Assembly (NCBI GenBank): GCA_029256325.1
Contig: JAQSYD010000001.1
Coordinates: 41,888-105,887, forward strand
Source of the DNA: Clostridia bacterium
GTDB lineage: Bacteria; Bacillota; Clostridia; Lutisporales; Lutisporaceae
Length of the DNA stretch: 64,000 bases
Reading direction: 5' to 3'
Each line of letters opens with the position of its first letter. Within the stretch, counting starts at the first letter, position 1. Shown here in pieces: positions 25,843-35,336 of this stretch. The position numbers were made by a program, and so were the translations under genes. The notes under the pieces are model-generated. The model saw only the letters and a list, made by a program, of their open reading frames with translations, was not told where the DNA came from and ran no database searches.

Positions 25843-28038
25843 CTAATTAGATGCCGACCTTTCTTCCAAGCACATATAAAGTATGGTATAGCCGGTAAAT
25901 ATCATCGCTGTAGCTGCCATTACAATGCCTGAATCATTTATTATCAAGCCAGCAATACTGCCTGCAGATATTCCTATCCAGGCAGCTGCAATATATCTAT
26001 ATTTCTTGAAAATATTGTGCAGCAGCTGAACAGGCTTAAAAAACATAATCGTAATTATAAGAATAATACACAACAGTACCTTTGTCCATATTGTATATTT
26101 TATAAGCCTTAAATTCATGGCCAATTTTCTGGAAAGTGTTGAAAACAAAATGTTTAATCCATTCTCTCTGATATCAGTAATAAACTTTCCTATATGGGAA
26201 GTATTGCTTGAGTTTAGTAGATCTAAGGTAATAATTGAAGAAAGTGCAATAACCAGTACAAAAGCCAGTATCAAAATCTGTGCTATTCTTATTTTGCGTT
26301 TTCTTATAGAGCTAATAAAGAAATAGTATGCTGTAATTGCAGCTATGGTACCACCAAAGTTTGCTCCCATAAAAGGCATACCCATCATATAAATCTGAAA
26401 ACAAATATAAATGATAAGCAATATCAATGTTAGTTTAGGCCGTTTTTCTACTCCTTTTGCAAAGCGCTGCAGTACACAGCCTGCCGCTAAAATGCCACAG
26501 CCAATGAATACGCCTGCAAACTCATTGCCTATACCATAAAATCTGGCACCTATAATTGGATCGTAGCCAAAAACTGAGTTTTTAATGAAGGCGCTTTCAC
26601 TAAACAGATCAAAGCCAATGCTTGCATTTACAAATAATGCTGCACCTAAAAACTGATTGATAAAGGTTTTGAAAAGAAAAAATAATATAGCTGCCGTGAC
26701 GTAGCTTAATAGAATGAATATCCCAAAATAAGCATTAACATGATCTATCTTAAAAATAGACATATATAGTAATATCGCAGGTGCAACAATATTTGCAAGC
26801 ATTGTAATCTTCACTAGCTTAATGAACTTCATCCTATTAGGATTAAAATTTAGCATATACAGAAAACCTGCAATAGCACATATAATTTCAAAAATAGCGT
26901 ACCAGGTCAGCACCGGCAGTCTCATAATTGAGACGCTTAAAAGCCTTCTTTTTAGTTCCAGCATCCGCGACATGCTATCATACGTCAGAACTTGTTCTAG
27001 ATTGCTATCATCTCTTATCGTCAGCCTCTCTAATATATAATCTGCTATGTCCAAGTTTGTAATGATTCCGGTTCTTTTAGTGCTGCTTGAATACAAAAGA
27101 CCTCCATCTTTACTGTCGTAAACGATAAACGGGGTAAGCTTGAAACCCGTCTTCATACTGCTTCCAGATGGATATGCAGATAGCAGTAAAAAAGTTGTGT
27201 CCTCTTTTGCAGTTGATATTAATTCCTTATAAAATCCAGCGATGTTATTGATTACTTCTTTCCTATGAAGCTTAAAGTCTTCCTCCAACAGCCCATTTTT
27301 ATAATATTCAAGTCTCGCTAAGTCCCCTGTATCAATGACTATCAAATCACTTTCAGCCCTGTATCGCTTATATTCCTCCAGCAGCTTATCATAGTCTGTC
27401 TTTTTTCCGCCTGGAAAACTGCTGTCATATACCAGCGTATCTTCTACCTCACCTGTATCTACCATGCCCGATTCATTCATAACCATCAAAATCGAGCTTC
27501 TATTCATAATATTTGTATCACTGTTGCCAATGATGCAAGTATGCATGCCAAAGTTATTTAACTCTTTACCCAAATAGCCAATATAGGATTGATAATCGCT
27601 ATTCTTATTTAGATTCTTCAGACTTCTGATATTTTGATATATTACATTGCCCGGTTGACCCAACACCTTGTCATTTGTCAGACCTTCGAAGCTGCTTGAA
27701 TAATTAATGGCATCATCCAAGCTGCTGTTGATTTCCAGTCTCTGACCTGAGCCTATGATGAGCTTCGCTTTAGTTAAGGAAGCTTTGCCATTTTGTCTGC
27801 CGCTGATAAGCGCAGAATAGCTGTTGTTGAAGAGCCATGTCAAGGTCTCATGCTGTGCAAAATCTTCTAATTCAATATAATCAGCTGCCACAATGACAAC
27901 TTTGTGTTTTGCTTTGTCCAAAAATAAAGAAGAAGCCTGTACTTCAATGTAACAGACTTCCTTTATTAAAAAACTTATTAAACTTATGATCATTAAGCGT
28001 GCTGCAGTATGCAGTACTGCTCTTCTTCTTTGGTCCAA
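25843..28038 (-). CDS. Large membrane protein with extracytoplasmic alkaline-phosphatase-like domain
   Basis: 731 residues. One N-terminal hydrophobic segment, then about 330 mostly soluble residues that look like an alkaline-phosphatase/sulfatase-type fold (KVVIVAADYIELEDF, SDLIVIDTGDLARLEYY, TTFLLLSAYPS), then roughly nine to ten transmembrane helices to the C-terminus. I cannot assign catalytic metal ligands with confidence, so the enzymatic domain may be degenerate. TTG start with GGAGAG 6 bases upstream. It sits between ireB and ruvX, interrupting the common Firmicute order. Function not recognised; an envelope polymer or lipid role is a guess. Confidence 0.55.
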   Translation of the reverse strand: MDQRRRAVLHTAARLMIISLISFLIKEVCYIEVQASSLFLDKAKHKVVIVAADYIELEDFAQHETLTWLFNNSYSALISGRQNGKASLTKAKLIIGSGQRLEINSSLDDAINYSSSFEGLTNDKVLGQPGNVIYQNIRSLKNLNKNSDYQSYIGYLGKELNNFGMHTCIIGNSDTNIMNRSSILMVMNESGMVDTGEVEDTLVYDSSFPGGKKTDYDKLLEEYKRYRAESDLIVIDTGDLARLEYYKNGLLEEDFKLHRKEVINNIAGFYKELISTAKEDTTFLLLSAYPSGSSMKTGFKLTPFIVYDSKDGGLLYSSSTKRTGIITNLDIADYILERLTIRDDSNLEQVLTYDSMSRMLELKRRLLSVSIMRLPVLTWYAIFEIICAIAGFLYMLNFNPNRMKFIKLVKITMLANIVAPAILLYMSIFKIDHVNAYFGIFILLSYVTAAILFFLFKTFINQFLGAALFVNASIGFDLFSESAFIKNSVFGYDPIIGARFYGIGNEFAGVFIGCGILAAGCVLQRFAKGVEKRPKLTLILLIIYICFQIYMMGMPFMGANFGGTIAAITAYYFFISSIRKRKIRIAQILILAFVLVIALSSIITLDLLNSSNTSHIGKFITDIRENGLNILFSTLSRKLAMNLRLIKYTIWTKVLLCIILIITIMFFKPVQLLHNIFKKYRYIAAAWIGISAGSIAGLIINDSGIVMAATAMIFTGYTILYMCLEERSASN

Positions 28039-28065
28039 AGCAATCTCTCCTATTTGTAGAAAAGC

Positions 28066-28320
28066 CTATTCTTTAACGTATGCTTTTACCAACTCTTCTA
28101 GCAATTCGTCTCTTTCTAATCTTTTTATCATGCTTCTGGCATTATTATGACTGGTTATATATGTAGGATCTCCAGACAATATGTATCCAACAATTTGATT
28201 AACCGGATTATATCCTTTTTCCTTTAAGGAACTATACACAGACAAAAGAATTTCAGAGGCTTCCGGTCTATCTTCTTTTTCTACTTCGATTTTCATTGTT
28301 TCCTGAAAATTGCTTGTCAT
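28066..28320 (-). CDS. ireB: IreB family regulatory phosphoprotein (YrzL, DUF965)
   Basis: Small cytosolic protein, 84 residues: [58 protein letters not shown], the diagnostic DUF965 sequence. In Enterococcus IreB is phosphorylated on threonines by the PASTA kinase IreK and modulates envelope stress tolerance; the T-S residues near the N-terminus ([10 protein letters not shown]) fit. The ATG at 28320 has GGGGGGTG upstream; the listed GTG 28329 overlaps that site. Confidence 0.93.
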   Translation of the reverse strand: MTSNFQETMKIEVEKEDRPEASEILLSVYSSLKEKGYNPVNQIVGYILSGDPTYITSHNNARSMIKRLERDELLEELVKAYVKE

Positions 28321-28409
28321 GTTAAACACCCCCCGTGGTTTTTACTATAATTTACATCTCGTTTATTTGATTTATTCCATTTATTTGGTAAGTTTTTAAT
28401 CTTATTACT

Positions 28410-28438
28410 ATATTAAAACAAACTCGGGTTTATTTCAA
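28410..28438 (-). promoter_or_regulatory. SigmaA-type promoter of the ireB operon
   Basis: TTGAAA, a 17-base spacer and TAATAT on the minus strand, about 90 bases before the ireB start. The remaining part of the 340-base gap to alaS holds the alaS terminator and otherwise AT-rich sequence in which I see no gene. Confidence 0.7.
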
Positions 28439-28628
28439 GGAAAGTTTGATTACAATAATATTACATAATGAAGATATTTCTAAATTTACAGGAAAATATA
28501 ATTCTGCCAAAAAGAAATTTTCCAGCTAAGCAATTCATTAAAGGCTTACTTCATTTAAAATACTTCTTACAGGAGCTTTTTAATAATATACCCTCATAAA
28601 TACGCTTTTATGCCAATAAGCAATATAC

Positions 28629-28662
28629 ATAAAAAGAAAAACGTGTGATTTCTCACACGTTT
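28629..28662 (-). terminator. Terminator after alaS
   Basis: AAACGTGTGA and TCACACGTTT form a perfect 10-bp stem with a 4-base loop; the minus strand continues TTTCTTTTTATG. Confidence 0.9.
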
Positions 28663-28667
28663 CCTAT

Positions 28668-31310
28668 TTATTTCAACTGACCCTGCAGTACGCCTTCAAC
28701 CAATGCCAGCGCATCTTGAAGTTTGCTTGCATCCTTGATGCCTCCCTGAGCCATATCAGGTCTGCCGCCGCCGCTTCCGCCAGCATACTTCGTTACTTCC
28801 TTAATGACATTGCCTGCATGTGCACCCTGTGCCACTGCTTGTTTAGAAGCCATACCAACTATAGAAATCTTATCACCTTCTGTTGTTGTCAGTATCACTA
28901 AGCTATTTGCAAGCCTGTCGCGAAGCTTATCGCCCATGCCTCTTAAATCATCTACATTCATTCCTTCAAAGCTGTGAACAATACACTTGACTCCCTTTAT
29001 TTCCTTAGCATTTACAATTACGTCATCCAATGCACCGGTAGCAAGCTTTGACTTAAGTGCTGCCAATTCCCTTTCAGTCTCCTTAAGCTGTGCCATAAGA
29101 GCCTCAATTTTCTTTGGACTCTCTTTCGGGAATACCTTTAGCTTTTCGCTTATTTCCCTCACAAGCTTTTCTTCTTCCTTCATATGCTCATATGCTTTTT
29201 CACCTGTTATCGCTTCAATTCTTCTTACACCTGCAGCTATACCGCTTTCGCTTATGACTTTGAACAACCCTGCCTGACTTGTAGTAGCAAGGTGAGTACC
29301 ACCGCATAGCTCCACGCTGTAGTCTCCCATCTTGACAACTCGAACTACATCACCATATTTTTCCCCAAATAGTGCCATAGCACCCATTTGTTTTGCTTCA
29401 GCTATAGAAGCTTCTTTTATAAATATATCATGACTATCCAAAATCGCTTCGTTGACTAGTCTCTCCACGCTCTCCAGTTCTTCCTCTGTCATTGCCTTAA
29501 AGTGTGAAAAATCGAATCTAAGCCTATCAGGTGTAACTAAAGAACCTGCCTGTTCAACATGAGTGCCCAGAACTGTTCTTAAAGCCTTATGCAGCAAGTG
29601 TGTAGTGGAGTGATTTCTAGCTATAGCCATTCTGCGAGATACATTAATCTCAGCCATACAATCATCTCCGATACTTACTTCACCCTTTACCACCTTGCAA
29701 ATATGTGCAAATCTTCCGTCAGCAACCTTTTTGCAGTCCACAACCTCCAGCTCAAAGCTGCTGTTGAATATTCTGCCTGTATCACCGACCTGGCCGCCGC
29801 TTTCTGCATAGAAAGGTGTTGTAGCAAGTATAACGCTTATCTCTTGCCCTTCACTTGCTGTCTTCACGATTTCATTATTCGTTAATACTGCTAGGATCTT
29901 ACTGTCGCTGGTATATTCGTTATAACCTACAAAGCTTGTTGTAGCAATTGATTTGTCAAGCTTTGAGTATATATCTTCCTTCCAAGCTTCTCCACTAGTA
30001 TCTGCTCTTCCAGATCTTGCTCTTTCTCTTTGTGCTTGCATTTCCTTGTTGAAGCTTTCTTCGTCAACGTTAAGGCCTTGCTCCTCCAACACATCTCTGG
30101 TCAGGTCCAGTGGGAAGCCATAGGTATCATAGAGTTCAAAAGCTTTTTCTCCCGACAAAGTCTTACTCTTACTTCCATTCAAATCTTCAATATAACTCTC
30201 AAGTATATTCAAACCCTTATCAATTGTTTCGTTGAAGCGGTTTTCTTCTATATCGATTACATTTAAGATATAGTCCTGCTTCTCTACTAATTCAGGATAT
30301 GCTTCTCCACTTACTTCGATCACCTTTCTGGCAATCTTTGTCAGGAATACACCCTCTATGCCCAATAGCTTTCCATGTCTTGCAGCACGTCGAAGCAGTC
30401 TTCTAAGTACGTATCCTCGTCCTTCATTACTTGGCAATATACCATCAGAGGTCATAAATGTAGTGCTTCGAATATGGTCAGTTATAACTCTAATGGATAG
30501 ATCCTGCTTAGGATCCTGTCCGTATTTTACACCTGTCAAATTACACACATAATCAAGTATATATCTTATGGTATCAACTTCAAATATATTATCTACATCC
30601 TGCATGATTGCAGAAATTCTCTCCAAGCCCATGCCTGTATCGATGTTTGGCTTAGCCAGCCTGTTGTAATTGCCAGCCTCATCCTTATCAAATTGAGTAA
30701 ATACAAGATTCCAGAACTCAATATACCTGTCACAGTCGCAGCCAAGCTTGCAATCATCCTTGCCGCAGCCTCTTTCAGGACCTCTGTCAAAATAGATTTC
30801 TGAGCAAGGACCACAAGGACCAAGGCCGATTTCCCAGAAATTATCTTCTTTGCCCATACGAACGATTCTATCTGCAGGAACCTTGATGTCATTATGCCAT
30901 ATTTCAAAAGCCTCATCATCATCCAGATATATGGTTACCCAAAGTCTATCCTCCGGCAGCTTTAGCACCTTTGTACAGAATTCCCATGCCGATGCAATTG
31001 CTTCCTTCTTAAAATAATCACCGAAAGAGAAGTTCCCTAGCATCTCAAAGAAGGTTCCGTGTCTTGCCGTTTTTCCAACTCTCTCTATATCAGGAGTTCT
31101 AATACATTTCTGACAGGAAACAGCTCTTTCCTTAGGTGGTGTTTCCTGACCTGAAAAGTATGCTTTTAAAGGTGCCATACCTGAATTGATAATTAATATG
31201 CTCTTATCTCCCTGTGGAACCAATGAAGCACTTTTTAACCTCAAATGATCTTTGCTTTCATAAAAGCTGAGAAACATTTCTCGGAGCTCGTTCAAACCTA
31301 GTTTTTCCAT
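28668..31310 (-). CDS. alaS: Alanyl-tRNA synthetase
   Basis: Charges tRNA-Ala. 880 residues, full length: class II catalytic core (LRLKSASLVPQGDKSILIINSGMAPLK, FEMLGNFSFGDYFK), an editing domain with HSTTHLLHKALR and CGGTHL zinc motifs, and a C-terminal C-Ala domain ending GGSGGGRPDMAQGG. The ATG at 31310 has AGGAGGAAT upstream; the listed 31355 start lies in the leader. Expression is controlled by the T-box described separately. Confidence 0.97.
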   Translation of the reverse strand: MEKLGLNELREMFLSFYESKDHLRLKSASLVPQGDKSILIINSGMAPLKAYFSGQETPPKERAVSCQKCIRTPDIERVGKTARHGTFFEMLGNFSFGDYFKKEAIASAWEFCTKVLKLPEDRLWVTIYLDDDEAFEIWHNDIKVPADRIVRMGKEDNFWEIGLGPCGPCSEIYFDRGPERGCGKDDCKLGCDCDRYIEFWNLVFTQFDKDEAGNYNRLAKPNIDTGMGLERISAIMQDVDNIFEVDTIRYILDYVCNLTGVKYGQDPKQDLSIRVITDHIRSTTFMTSDGILPSNEGRGYVLRRLLRRAARHGKLLGIEGVFLTKIARKVIEVSGEAYPELVEKQDYILNVIDIEENRFNETIDKGLNILESYIEDLNGSKSKTLSGEKAFELYDTYGFPLDLTRDVLEEQGLNVDEESFNKEMQAQRERARSGRADTSGEAWKEDIYSKLDKSIATTSFVGYNEYTSDSKILAVLTNNEIVKTASEGQEISVILATTPFYAESGGQVGDTGRIFNSSFELEVVDCKKVADGRFAHICKVVKGEVSIGDDCMAEINVSRRMAIARNHSTTHLLHKALRTVLGTHVEQAGSLVTPDRLRFDFSHFKAMTEEELESVERLVNEAILDSHDIFIKEASIAEAKQMGAMALFGEKYGDVVRVVKMGDYSVELCGGTHLATTSQAGLFKVISESGIAAGVRRIEAITGEKAYEHMKEEEKLVREISEKLKVFPKESPKKIEALMAQLKETERELAALKSKLATGALDDVIVNAKEIKGVKCIVHSFEGMNVDDLRGMGDKLRDRLANSLVILTTTEGDKISIVGMASKQAVAQGAHAGNVIKEVTKYAGGSGGGRPDMAQGGIKDASKLQDALALVEGVLQGQLK

Positions 31311-31336
31311 TTTTTTATTCCTCCTTCTATTTTTAC

Positions 31337-31568
31337 AAAAAATAAAACTCTTCACCCCCTATAATAGGGACGAAGAGTATTTCGCGGTACCACCCTAGTT
31401 GCCGTAAACAGCCACTCGATTGACAATGTCATGCAGTATAACGTCTGCTGCGTCTAAAAGAAGCTCCACAGCAGCTTCAGCTCTCTATCCATGGATTTTC
31501 ACCAGCCATCCACTCTCTATAGGAATCAATAAGCTTACTCATCTGTATCATTGCCTTCATATGAAATT
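31337..31568 (-). ncRNA. T-box leader riboswitch of alaS
   Basis: The minus-strand leader contains AGATGAGTA and AGAGAGTGGATGGCTGGTGAAAA of Stem I, a candidate alanine specifier GCT in TGAAGCTGC (31473-31475), the hallmark AGGGTGGTACCGCG (31383-31396 region), and a terminator hairpin ACTCTTC/GAAGAGT with inner CCCT/AGGG followed by TTTTATTTTTT. Uncharged tRNA-Ala should stabilise the antiterminator and allow alaS expression. The GCT specifier is my reading from the sequence context and was not folded. Confidence 0.93.
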
Positions 31569-31574
31569 ATTTTG

Positions 31575-31603
31575 ATTATATATTACATTATAGTTATTGT
31601 CAA
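31575..31603 (-). promoter_or_regulatory. SigmaA promoter of the alaS T-box transcript
   Basis: Consensus TTGACA, a 17-base spacer and consensus TATAAT on the minus strand, with the T-box leader beginning about 7 bases downstream. Confidence 0.85.
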
Positions 31604-31621
31604 TATATCTATAATTATACA

Positions 31622-32677
31622 TTATGCTTCATGCTTTACATACCTAAGCAAGTGTCTCACCGTTAACTTTATGGCCACAAGTACAGGTACTGCCAATATC
31701 ATACCTGCTATTCCCATTAGTTTTCCTCCTACAAAAAGGGATAGTATCACATAAACAGGATGCACCCCTACACTTTCCCCTATAATTTTAGGGGTTAGAA
31801 TACCGCTTTCTATTTGTTGTATGAGTATAAATGCCGCCGCTGCATAGAGCGCTTTGCCCGGCGAATCAAATAAGGCAAACATGACGGTTGGAATAATTCC
31901 TATTATCGGTCCGAAATACGGTATTACATTGGCTATGCCAGCAAACAAGCCTAAGAAAACAGCATATTTAACATCTATAATCGTTAGTGCTGTCGTAGTT
32001 AATGCACCTATAAACATCGCTACTATGATTTGTCCTCTAATAAATCTTCCAAATGCATTATCAATATCTCTAAATAATAGAATTGCCTTATTTCTGTGCC
32101 TTTTAGGCAGAAGCATCAATGATTGCTTTCTGAAATACTCTGCATCCTTTAATAAATAGAAAACGATTACAGGCACGATAATAATGTTTAGTATCTTTGA
32201 AAAGATATTTACTACAGAGTCTAATACAGATTGCAGCGCTTCCATAATTAAATTTTCTAAGTTGATAATGCTTTCATCAATCACTTCCTTTAGACCTTGC
32301 GGCAGATTGCTGTTTATATATGTTTCTTGAAAACCTTCAAACATGTTCTGAAACTTCAATGAATAATAAGGGAGATTTACTACCAGCACCTTTATATCTT
32401 TTATTAGACGTGGTATTAATATCAGCGCAAAAACTAAAATTACTATAATAAAGATAAGATAAACGATAATCACACTGTAAATTCTACGTATTTTTCTTTT
32501 TTCAAATACTTGAACGATAGGATTTAACAAATACGCTAATATGACTGAAAAGATAAATGGTTTTAATACAGAACCAACTATAAGTCTGTACCTGTATAGT
32601 ATGTATACAATAACTGCAATCAAAAAATAGTATAACAACTTTGTTTTGTGTATTTTAAAGTTAGGAATTTGATTCAT
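31622..32677 (-). CDS. AI-2E family transporter (PerM-like permease)
   Basis: Polytopic membrane protein of 351 residues with about eight helices and the family signature (FLGLFAGIANVIPYFGPIIGIIPTVMFAL) plus QQIESGILTPKIIGESVGVHPVYVILSLFVGGKLMGI. Members export small molecules or ions (AI-2, sodium); the substrate here is unknown. ATG 32677 is preferred because AAGGATG precedes it. It is often found next to alaS in Firmicutes, as here. Confidence 0.9.
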   Translation of the reverse strand: MNQIPNFKIHKTKLLYYFLIAVIVYILYRYRLIVGSVLKPFIFSVILAYLLNPIVQVFEKRKIRRIYSVIIVYLIFIIVILVFALILIPRLIKDIKVLVVNLPYYSLKFQNMFEGFQETYINSNLPQGLKEVIDESIINLENLIMEALQSVLDSVVNIFSKILNIIIVPVIVFYLLKDAEYFRKQSLMLLPKRHRNKAILLFRDIDNAFGRFIRGQIIVAMFIGALTTTALTIIDVKYAVFLGLFAGIANVIPYFGPIIGIIPTVMFALFDSPGKALYAAAAFILIQQIESGILTPKIIGESVGVHPVYVILSLFVGGKLMGIAGMILAVPVLVAIKLTVRHLLRYVKHEA

Positions 32678-32811
32678 AAGCATCATCCTTATAAAAGATA
32701 AATCAAACCACCTTTCGGCGATTTGATTTTTAGATTGTCGATAGAACTACGCTACATAGGCCGACTTAATATTAAATTATGCTTTCTATTTGCTACTTAT
32801 CCATTATTCTC

Positions 32812-33027
32812 TTAAATAATATCGTTTACGATATCATCATTTGTTTGAACTTCTGTTGGTGATGTGATACTAGTTGCGCCAGTATAGCTGCCATATGCAT
32901 TGCTGCTATTTGTATTATTTGCACTATTGGCATTGCTATTTGTAGCATTTTTTGCTTTATTGTTCATCATCATAGCTGCTGATACACCTAATGCAGTACC
33001 AATAAATAAACCTTTTGTAAATTTCAT
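32812..33027 (-). CDS. Small membrane-associated protein, YtxH-like N-terminus
   Basis: 71 residues. The N-terminal MKFTKGLFIGTALGVSAAMMMN is one glycine/alanine-rich hydrophobic helix of the kind seen in YtxH-type proteins; the rest is a low-complexity Asn/Ser/Thr-rich tail without charge until NDDIVNDII. ATG at 33027 with AAAGGATG upstream. Function unknown; the low-complexity tail suggests a surface-exposed or linker role. Confidence 0.6.
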   Translation of the reverse strand: MKFTKGLFIGTALGVSAAMMMNNKAKNATNSNANSANNTNSSNAYGSYTGATSITSPTEVQTNDDIVNDII

Positions 33028-33178
33028 ATATGTCTTCATCCTTTCTTTTATCTTTGCAAAGCTAAGCTTGCTATATTCCTGCTTAGCAAAATGCTATTCA
33101 ATTAGACTTTTTAAAGCCTTTATAATATTTTTTGAATCTTCACAGTAAAATAACCCTAACAATTTATGTATAATTAGT

Positions 33179-33667
33179 TTAGTTTAGCCTTTCATACATA
33201 ATTATTTCTTTGTTGATGAGTGCTTTGTTCAAAGTAGAAGAGATGTTAATAATTTTTCTACCGTTTACAAAATCGTCAATATAACCCTCAGAAAGCTCGT
33301 AGCCTGTTATTTTACCATTTAAAAGACTGATATAGATGTCTGTAAGTATTCCATATAAATCCCCATTGCTATTTTTTACCAACTTGTTCATCACATCATC
33401 TAATTGAAGATAATCATTTAAATTTCTGAGAGCAATTTTCTCAATATTTTTTATATCAGAAATAATAATTCCATTTGTATCTATAGAGATGATTCTTTCA
33501 TAGGGTAAAATCTGAGCGCTTTTTTTTAAGGTGCCTTCCTTGCATACAATAGCAGCGATTCTATTATTAAAGCCATCAATTAGCAACGACTTCACAGTAT
33601 ATTTAGAGCTGCTTCCTTTCATAAGTGTTAATATTGGCAAATCAATCAGGTCACTTGCTCTGAACAT
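33179..33667 (-). CDS. PRC-barrel domain protein
   Basis: 162 residues made of two PRC-barrel-like halves (about 1-75: SDLIDLPILTLMKGSSSKYTVKSLLIDG; about 85-160: VKNSNGDLYGILTDIYISLLNGKITGYELSEG). PRC barrels act in RNA processing (RimM) and in uncharacterised Firmicute proteins such as YlmC/YrrD; this resembles the YrrD type, which in Bacillus also lies near alaS. AGAAAGGGGG precedes the ATG. No enzymatic motif; function unknown. Confidence 0.7.
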   Translation of the reverse strand: MFRASDLIDLPILTLMKGSSSKYTVKSLLIDGFNNRIAAIVCKEGTLKKSAQILPYERIISIDTNGIIISDIKNIEKIALRNLNDYLQLDDVMNKLVKNSNGDLYGILTDIYISLLNGKITGYELSEGYIDDFVNGRKIINISSTLNKALINKEIIMYERLN

Positions 33668-33784
33668 AAATTTCCCCCTTTCTATTTATCTTTGAAGTGC
33701 ATATAGTCTTATTTATTTTTTGCTGATTTTTAAATATCAAACTGATTATTTTTATCCATATTCGCCTAAATTAGCGAAAAAAGC

Positions 33785-33807
33785 AAAAGACCGTAAAACG
33801 GTCTTTT
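33785..33807 (-). terminator. Terminator after the 84-aa His-tailed protein gene
   Basis: AAAAGACCG and CGGTCTTTT form a perfect 9-bp stem around TAAAA, with T-rich flanks on the minus strand. The symmetry also allows function on the plus strand. Confidence 0.85.
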
Positions 33808-33821
33808 GTATGATGAGCTTA

Positions 33822-34076
33822 CTATTGATGATTTGTATGTGCCGGATGACCTGCGTGGTGCTCAGAGGATCTGTCTTGATTATCGAATTTATTGTAGAGT
33901 TCTCTTAGTTCGTGAGCCTGCTTGCCTTGTTCTTCCGCAAACTTCTTAAATACTTGAGCTACATCCTTGTCATCCAGTTTTTTTGAGAACATTTCAAAGT
34001 CTCTAACCATTTCCATTGAGTTTATCCATGCTCTTTGGAGACAGTCTCTTGAGTTCATTGTAAAGTTTTGATCCAT
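33822..34076 (-). CDS. Small helical protein with His-rich C-terminus, unknown function
   Basis: 84 residues. Residues 1-68 look all-helical (CLQRAWINSMEMVRDFEMFSKKLDDKDVAQVFKKFAEEQGKQAHELRELYNKF), similar in character to short ferritin-like or CotF-like helical hairpins but without a confirmed metal site. The tail EHHAGHPAHTNHQ has five histidines and may bind metal. It is bounded by terminators on both sides and so is a single-gene unit. Not recognised beyond this. Confidence 0.6.
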   Translation of the reverse strand: MDQNFTMNSRDCLQRAWINSMEMVRDFEMFSKKLDDKDVAQVFKKFAEEQGKQAHELRELYNKFDNQDRSSEHHAGHPAHTNHQ

Positions 34077-34213
34077 ATCTTAACCCTCCAGTTCTCCAAT
34101 TTTAATTGTACTCAGTATTAATTTGTCAAATTTACAGTTTATTATTCCGAAAATTTTTTAAAAATGGCTGGAGGTATTTTATTAATGTATCTTTTGTCAG
34201 GGTTCTCTACATG

Positions 34214-34251
34214 AAAAATAGGTAATGACGTGAATGTCATTACCTATTTTT
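34214..34251 (-). terminator. Terminator overlapping the mnmA stop
   Basis: AAAAATAGGTAATGAC and GTCATTACCTATTTTT form a 16-bp perfect stem with a 6-base loop. It ends the isc-mnmA transcript. Confidence 0.92.
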
Positions 34252-35323
34252 CTATTGTTCCTCCGCCTACAACATAATCACCATCATACAATACAACAGA
34301 TTGTCCTGGAGTTATTGCACGCTGCGGCTGATCAAAAGTCACTTTTATCTTGTTATTTTCTAAAGGCTCTACTAAGCAGTCCGCTTCCTGTGCGCTATAG
34401 CGTATCTTTGCTTTTACCTTTATTGGCTTTTCAAGTTTTTCGTATAATATCATATTTACATCAGAAGCAATGAGCTCTTTGCTGAAAACCTCAGATTCAT
34501 CGCCTAATACAACAAGGTTCTTATCCGGCAAAAGCTCAACTACAAACATTGGTTTGCCCAAGGCAATACCTAATCCTTTGCGTTGTCCAACTGTATAATG
34601 AACAATACCTTGATGCTTACCTAATACATTACCTCTAGTATCTACAAAGTATCCTGGCTTAACTGCCTCTGGCCTTCGTTCTGTAAGAAATCTTGAATAG
34701 TTATTGTCATCTACAAAGCATATTTCTTGGCTGTCAGGCTTACTGGCTACTCCTAAATGCTGCTCATATGCAATTTCTCTAATTACATCTTTCGTATAGT
34801 CACCCAAAGGCATCAGGGTAGCACCTAACTGCTCTTGAGTTAGATTATACAGCGCATAGGTCTGGTCCTTCTTAATGGTGGCTGACTTTTTAAGAACATA
34901 TCGTTGATATTTTTCATCATAGTGTACTCTGGCATAGTGTCCAGTAGCCACATACTCCGCTTCCAATGCCCTGGCTTTGCTAAGCAGTGCATCAAACTTT
35001 AAGTATCGGTTGCAGGCTATACATGGATTGGGCGTTCTACCTTCAAAATATTCATCTACAAAATAATCAATAACTTTTTTCTCGAATATTTCTTTAAAAT
35101 TAACAACATAAAACGGGATTCCTATTTTATCACAGACACGTCTTGCATCCTCGGCAGCAGAAAGTGAACAGCAGCCTCCTTCTCTTTCAAAGGTCTCCTG
35201 TTTCATGTCCTGCCATATCTGCATCGTAATGCCTATCACATCATATCCCTGTTCCTTTAAAAGATATGCAGCGACGGAGCTGTCAACTCCGCCGCTCATT
35301 CCAATAACAACACGCTTTTTCAT
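34244..35323 (-). CDS. mnmA: tRNA-specific 2-thiouridylase
   Basis: Adds sulfur to U34 of tRNA-Lys, -Glu and -Gln, with sulfur from a cysteine desulfurase. 359 residues: PP-loop [15 protein letters not shown], the catalytic cysteines in [14 protein letters not shown] and SQEICFVDD, and ATGHYAR. The adjacent iscS probably supplies the persulfide. ATG at 35323 preferred to the listed GTG 35332. Last gene of the iscR-iscS-iscU-mnmA operon. Confidence 0.95.
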   Translation of the reverse strand: MKKRVVIGMSGGVDSSVAAYLLKEQGYDVIGITMQIWQDMKQETFEREGGCCSLSAAEDARRVCDKIGIPFYVVNFKEIFEKKVIDYFVDEYFEGRTPNPCIACNRYLKFDALLSKARALEAEYVATGHYARVHYDEKYQRYVLKKSATIKKDQTYALYNLTQEQLGATLMPLGDYTKDVIREIAYEQHLGVASKPDSQEICFVDDNNYSRFLTERRPEAVKPGYFVDTRGNVLGKHQGIVHYTVGQRKGLGIALGKPMFVVELLPDKNLVVLGDESEVFSKELIASDVNMILYEKLEKPIKVKAKIRYSAQEADCLVEPLENNKIKVTFDQPQRAITPGQSVVLYDGDYVVGGGTIEK

Positions 35324-35336
35324 AAGTAACACAACC

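Noticed and set aside
28439-28628. Possible small gene or RNA in the gap between ireB and alaS
   Set aside because: AT-rich sequence with many stops in all frames and no recognisable RNA motif other than the alaS terminator.
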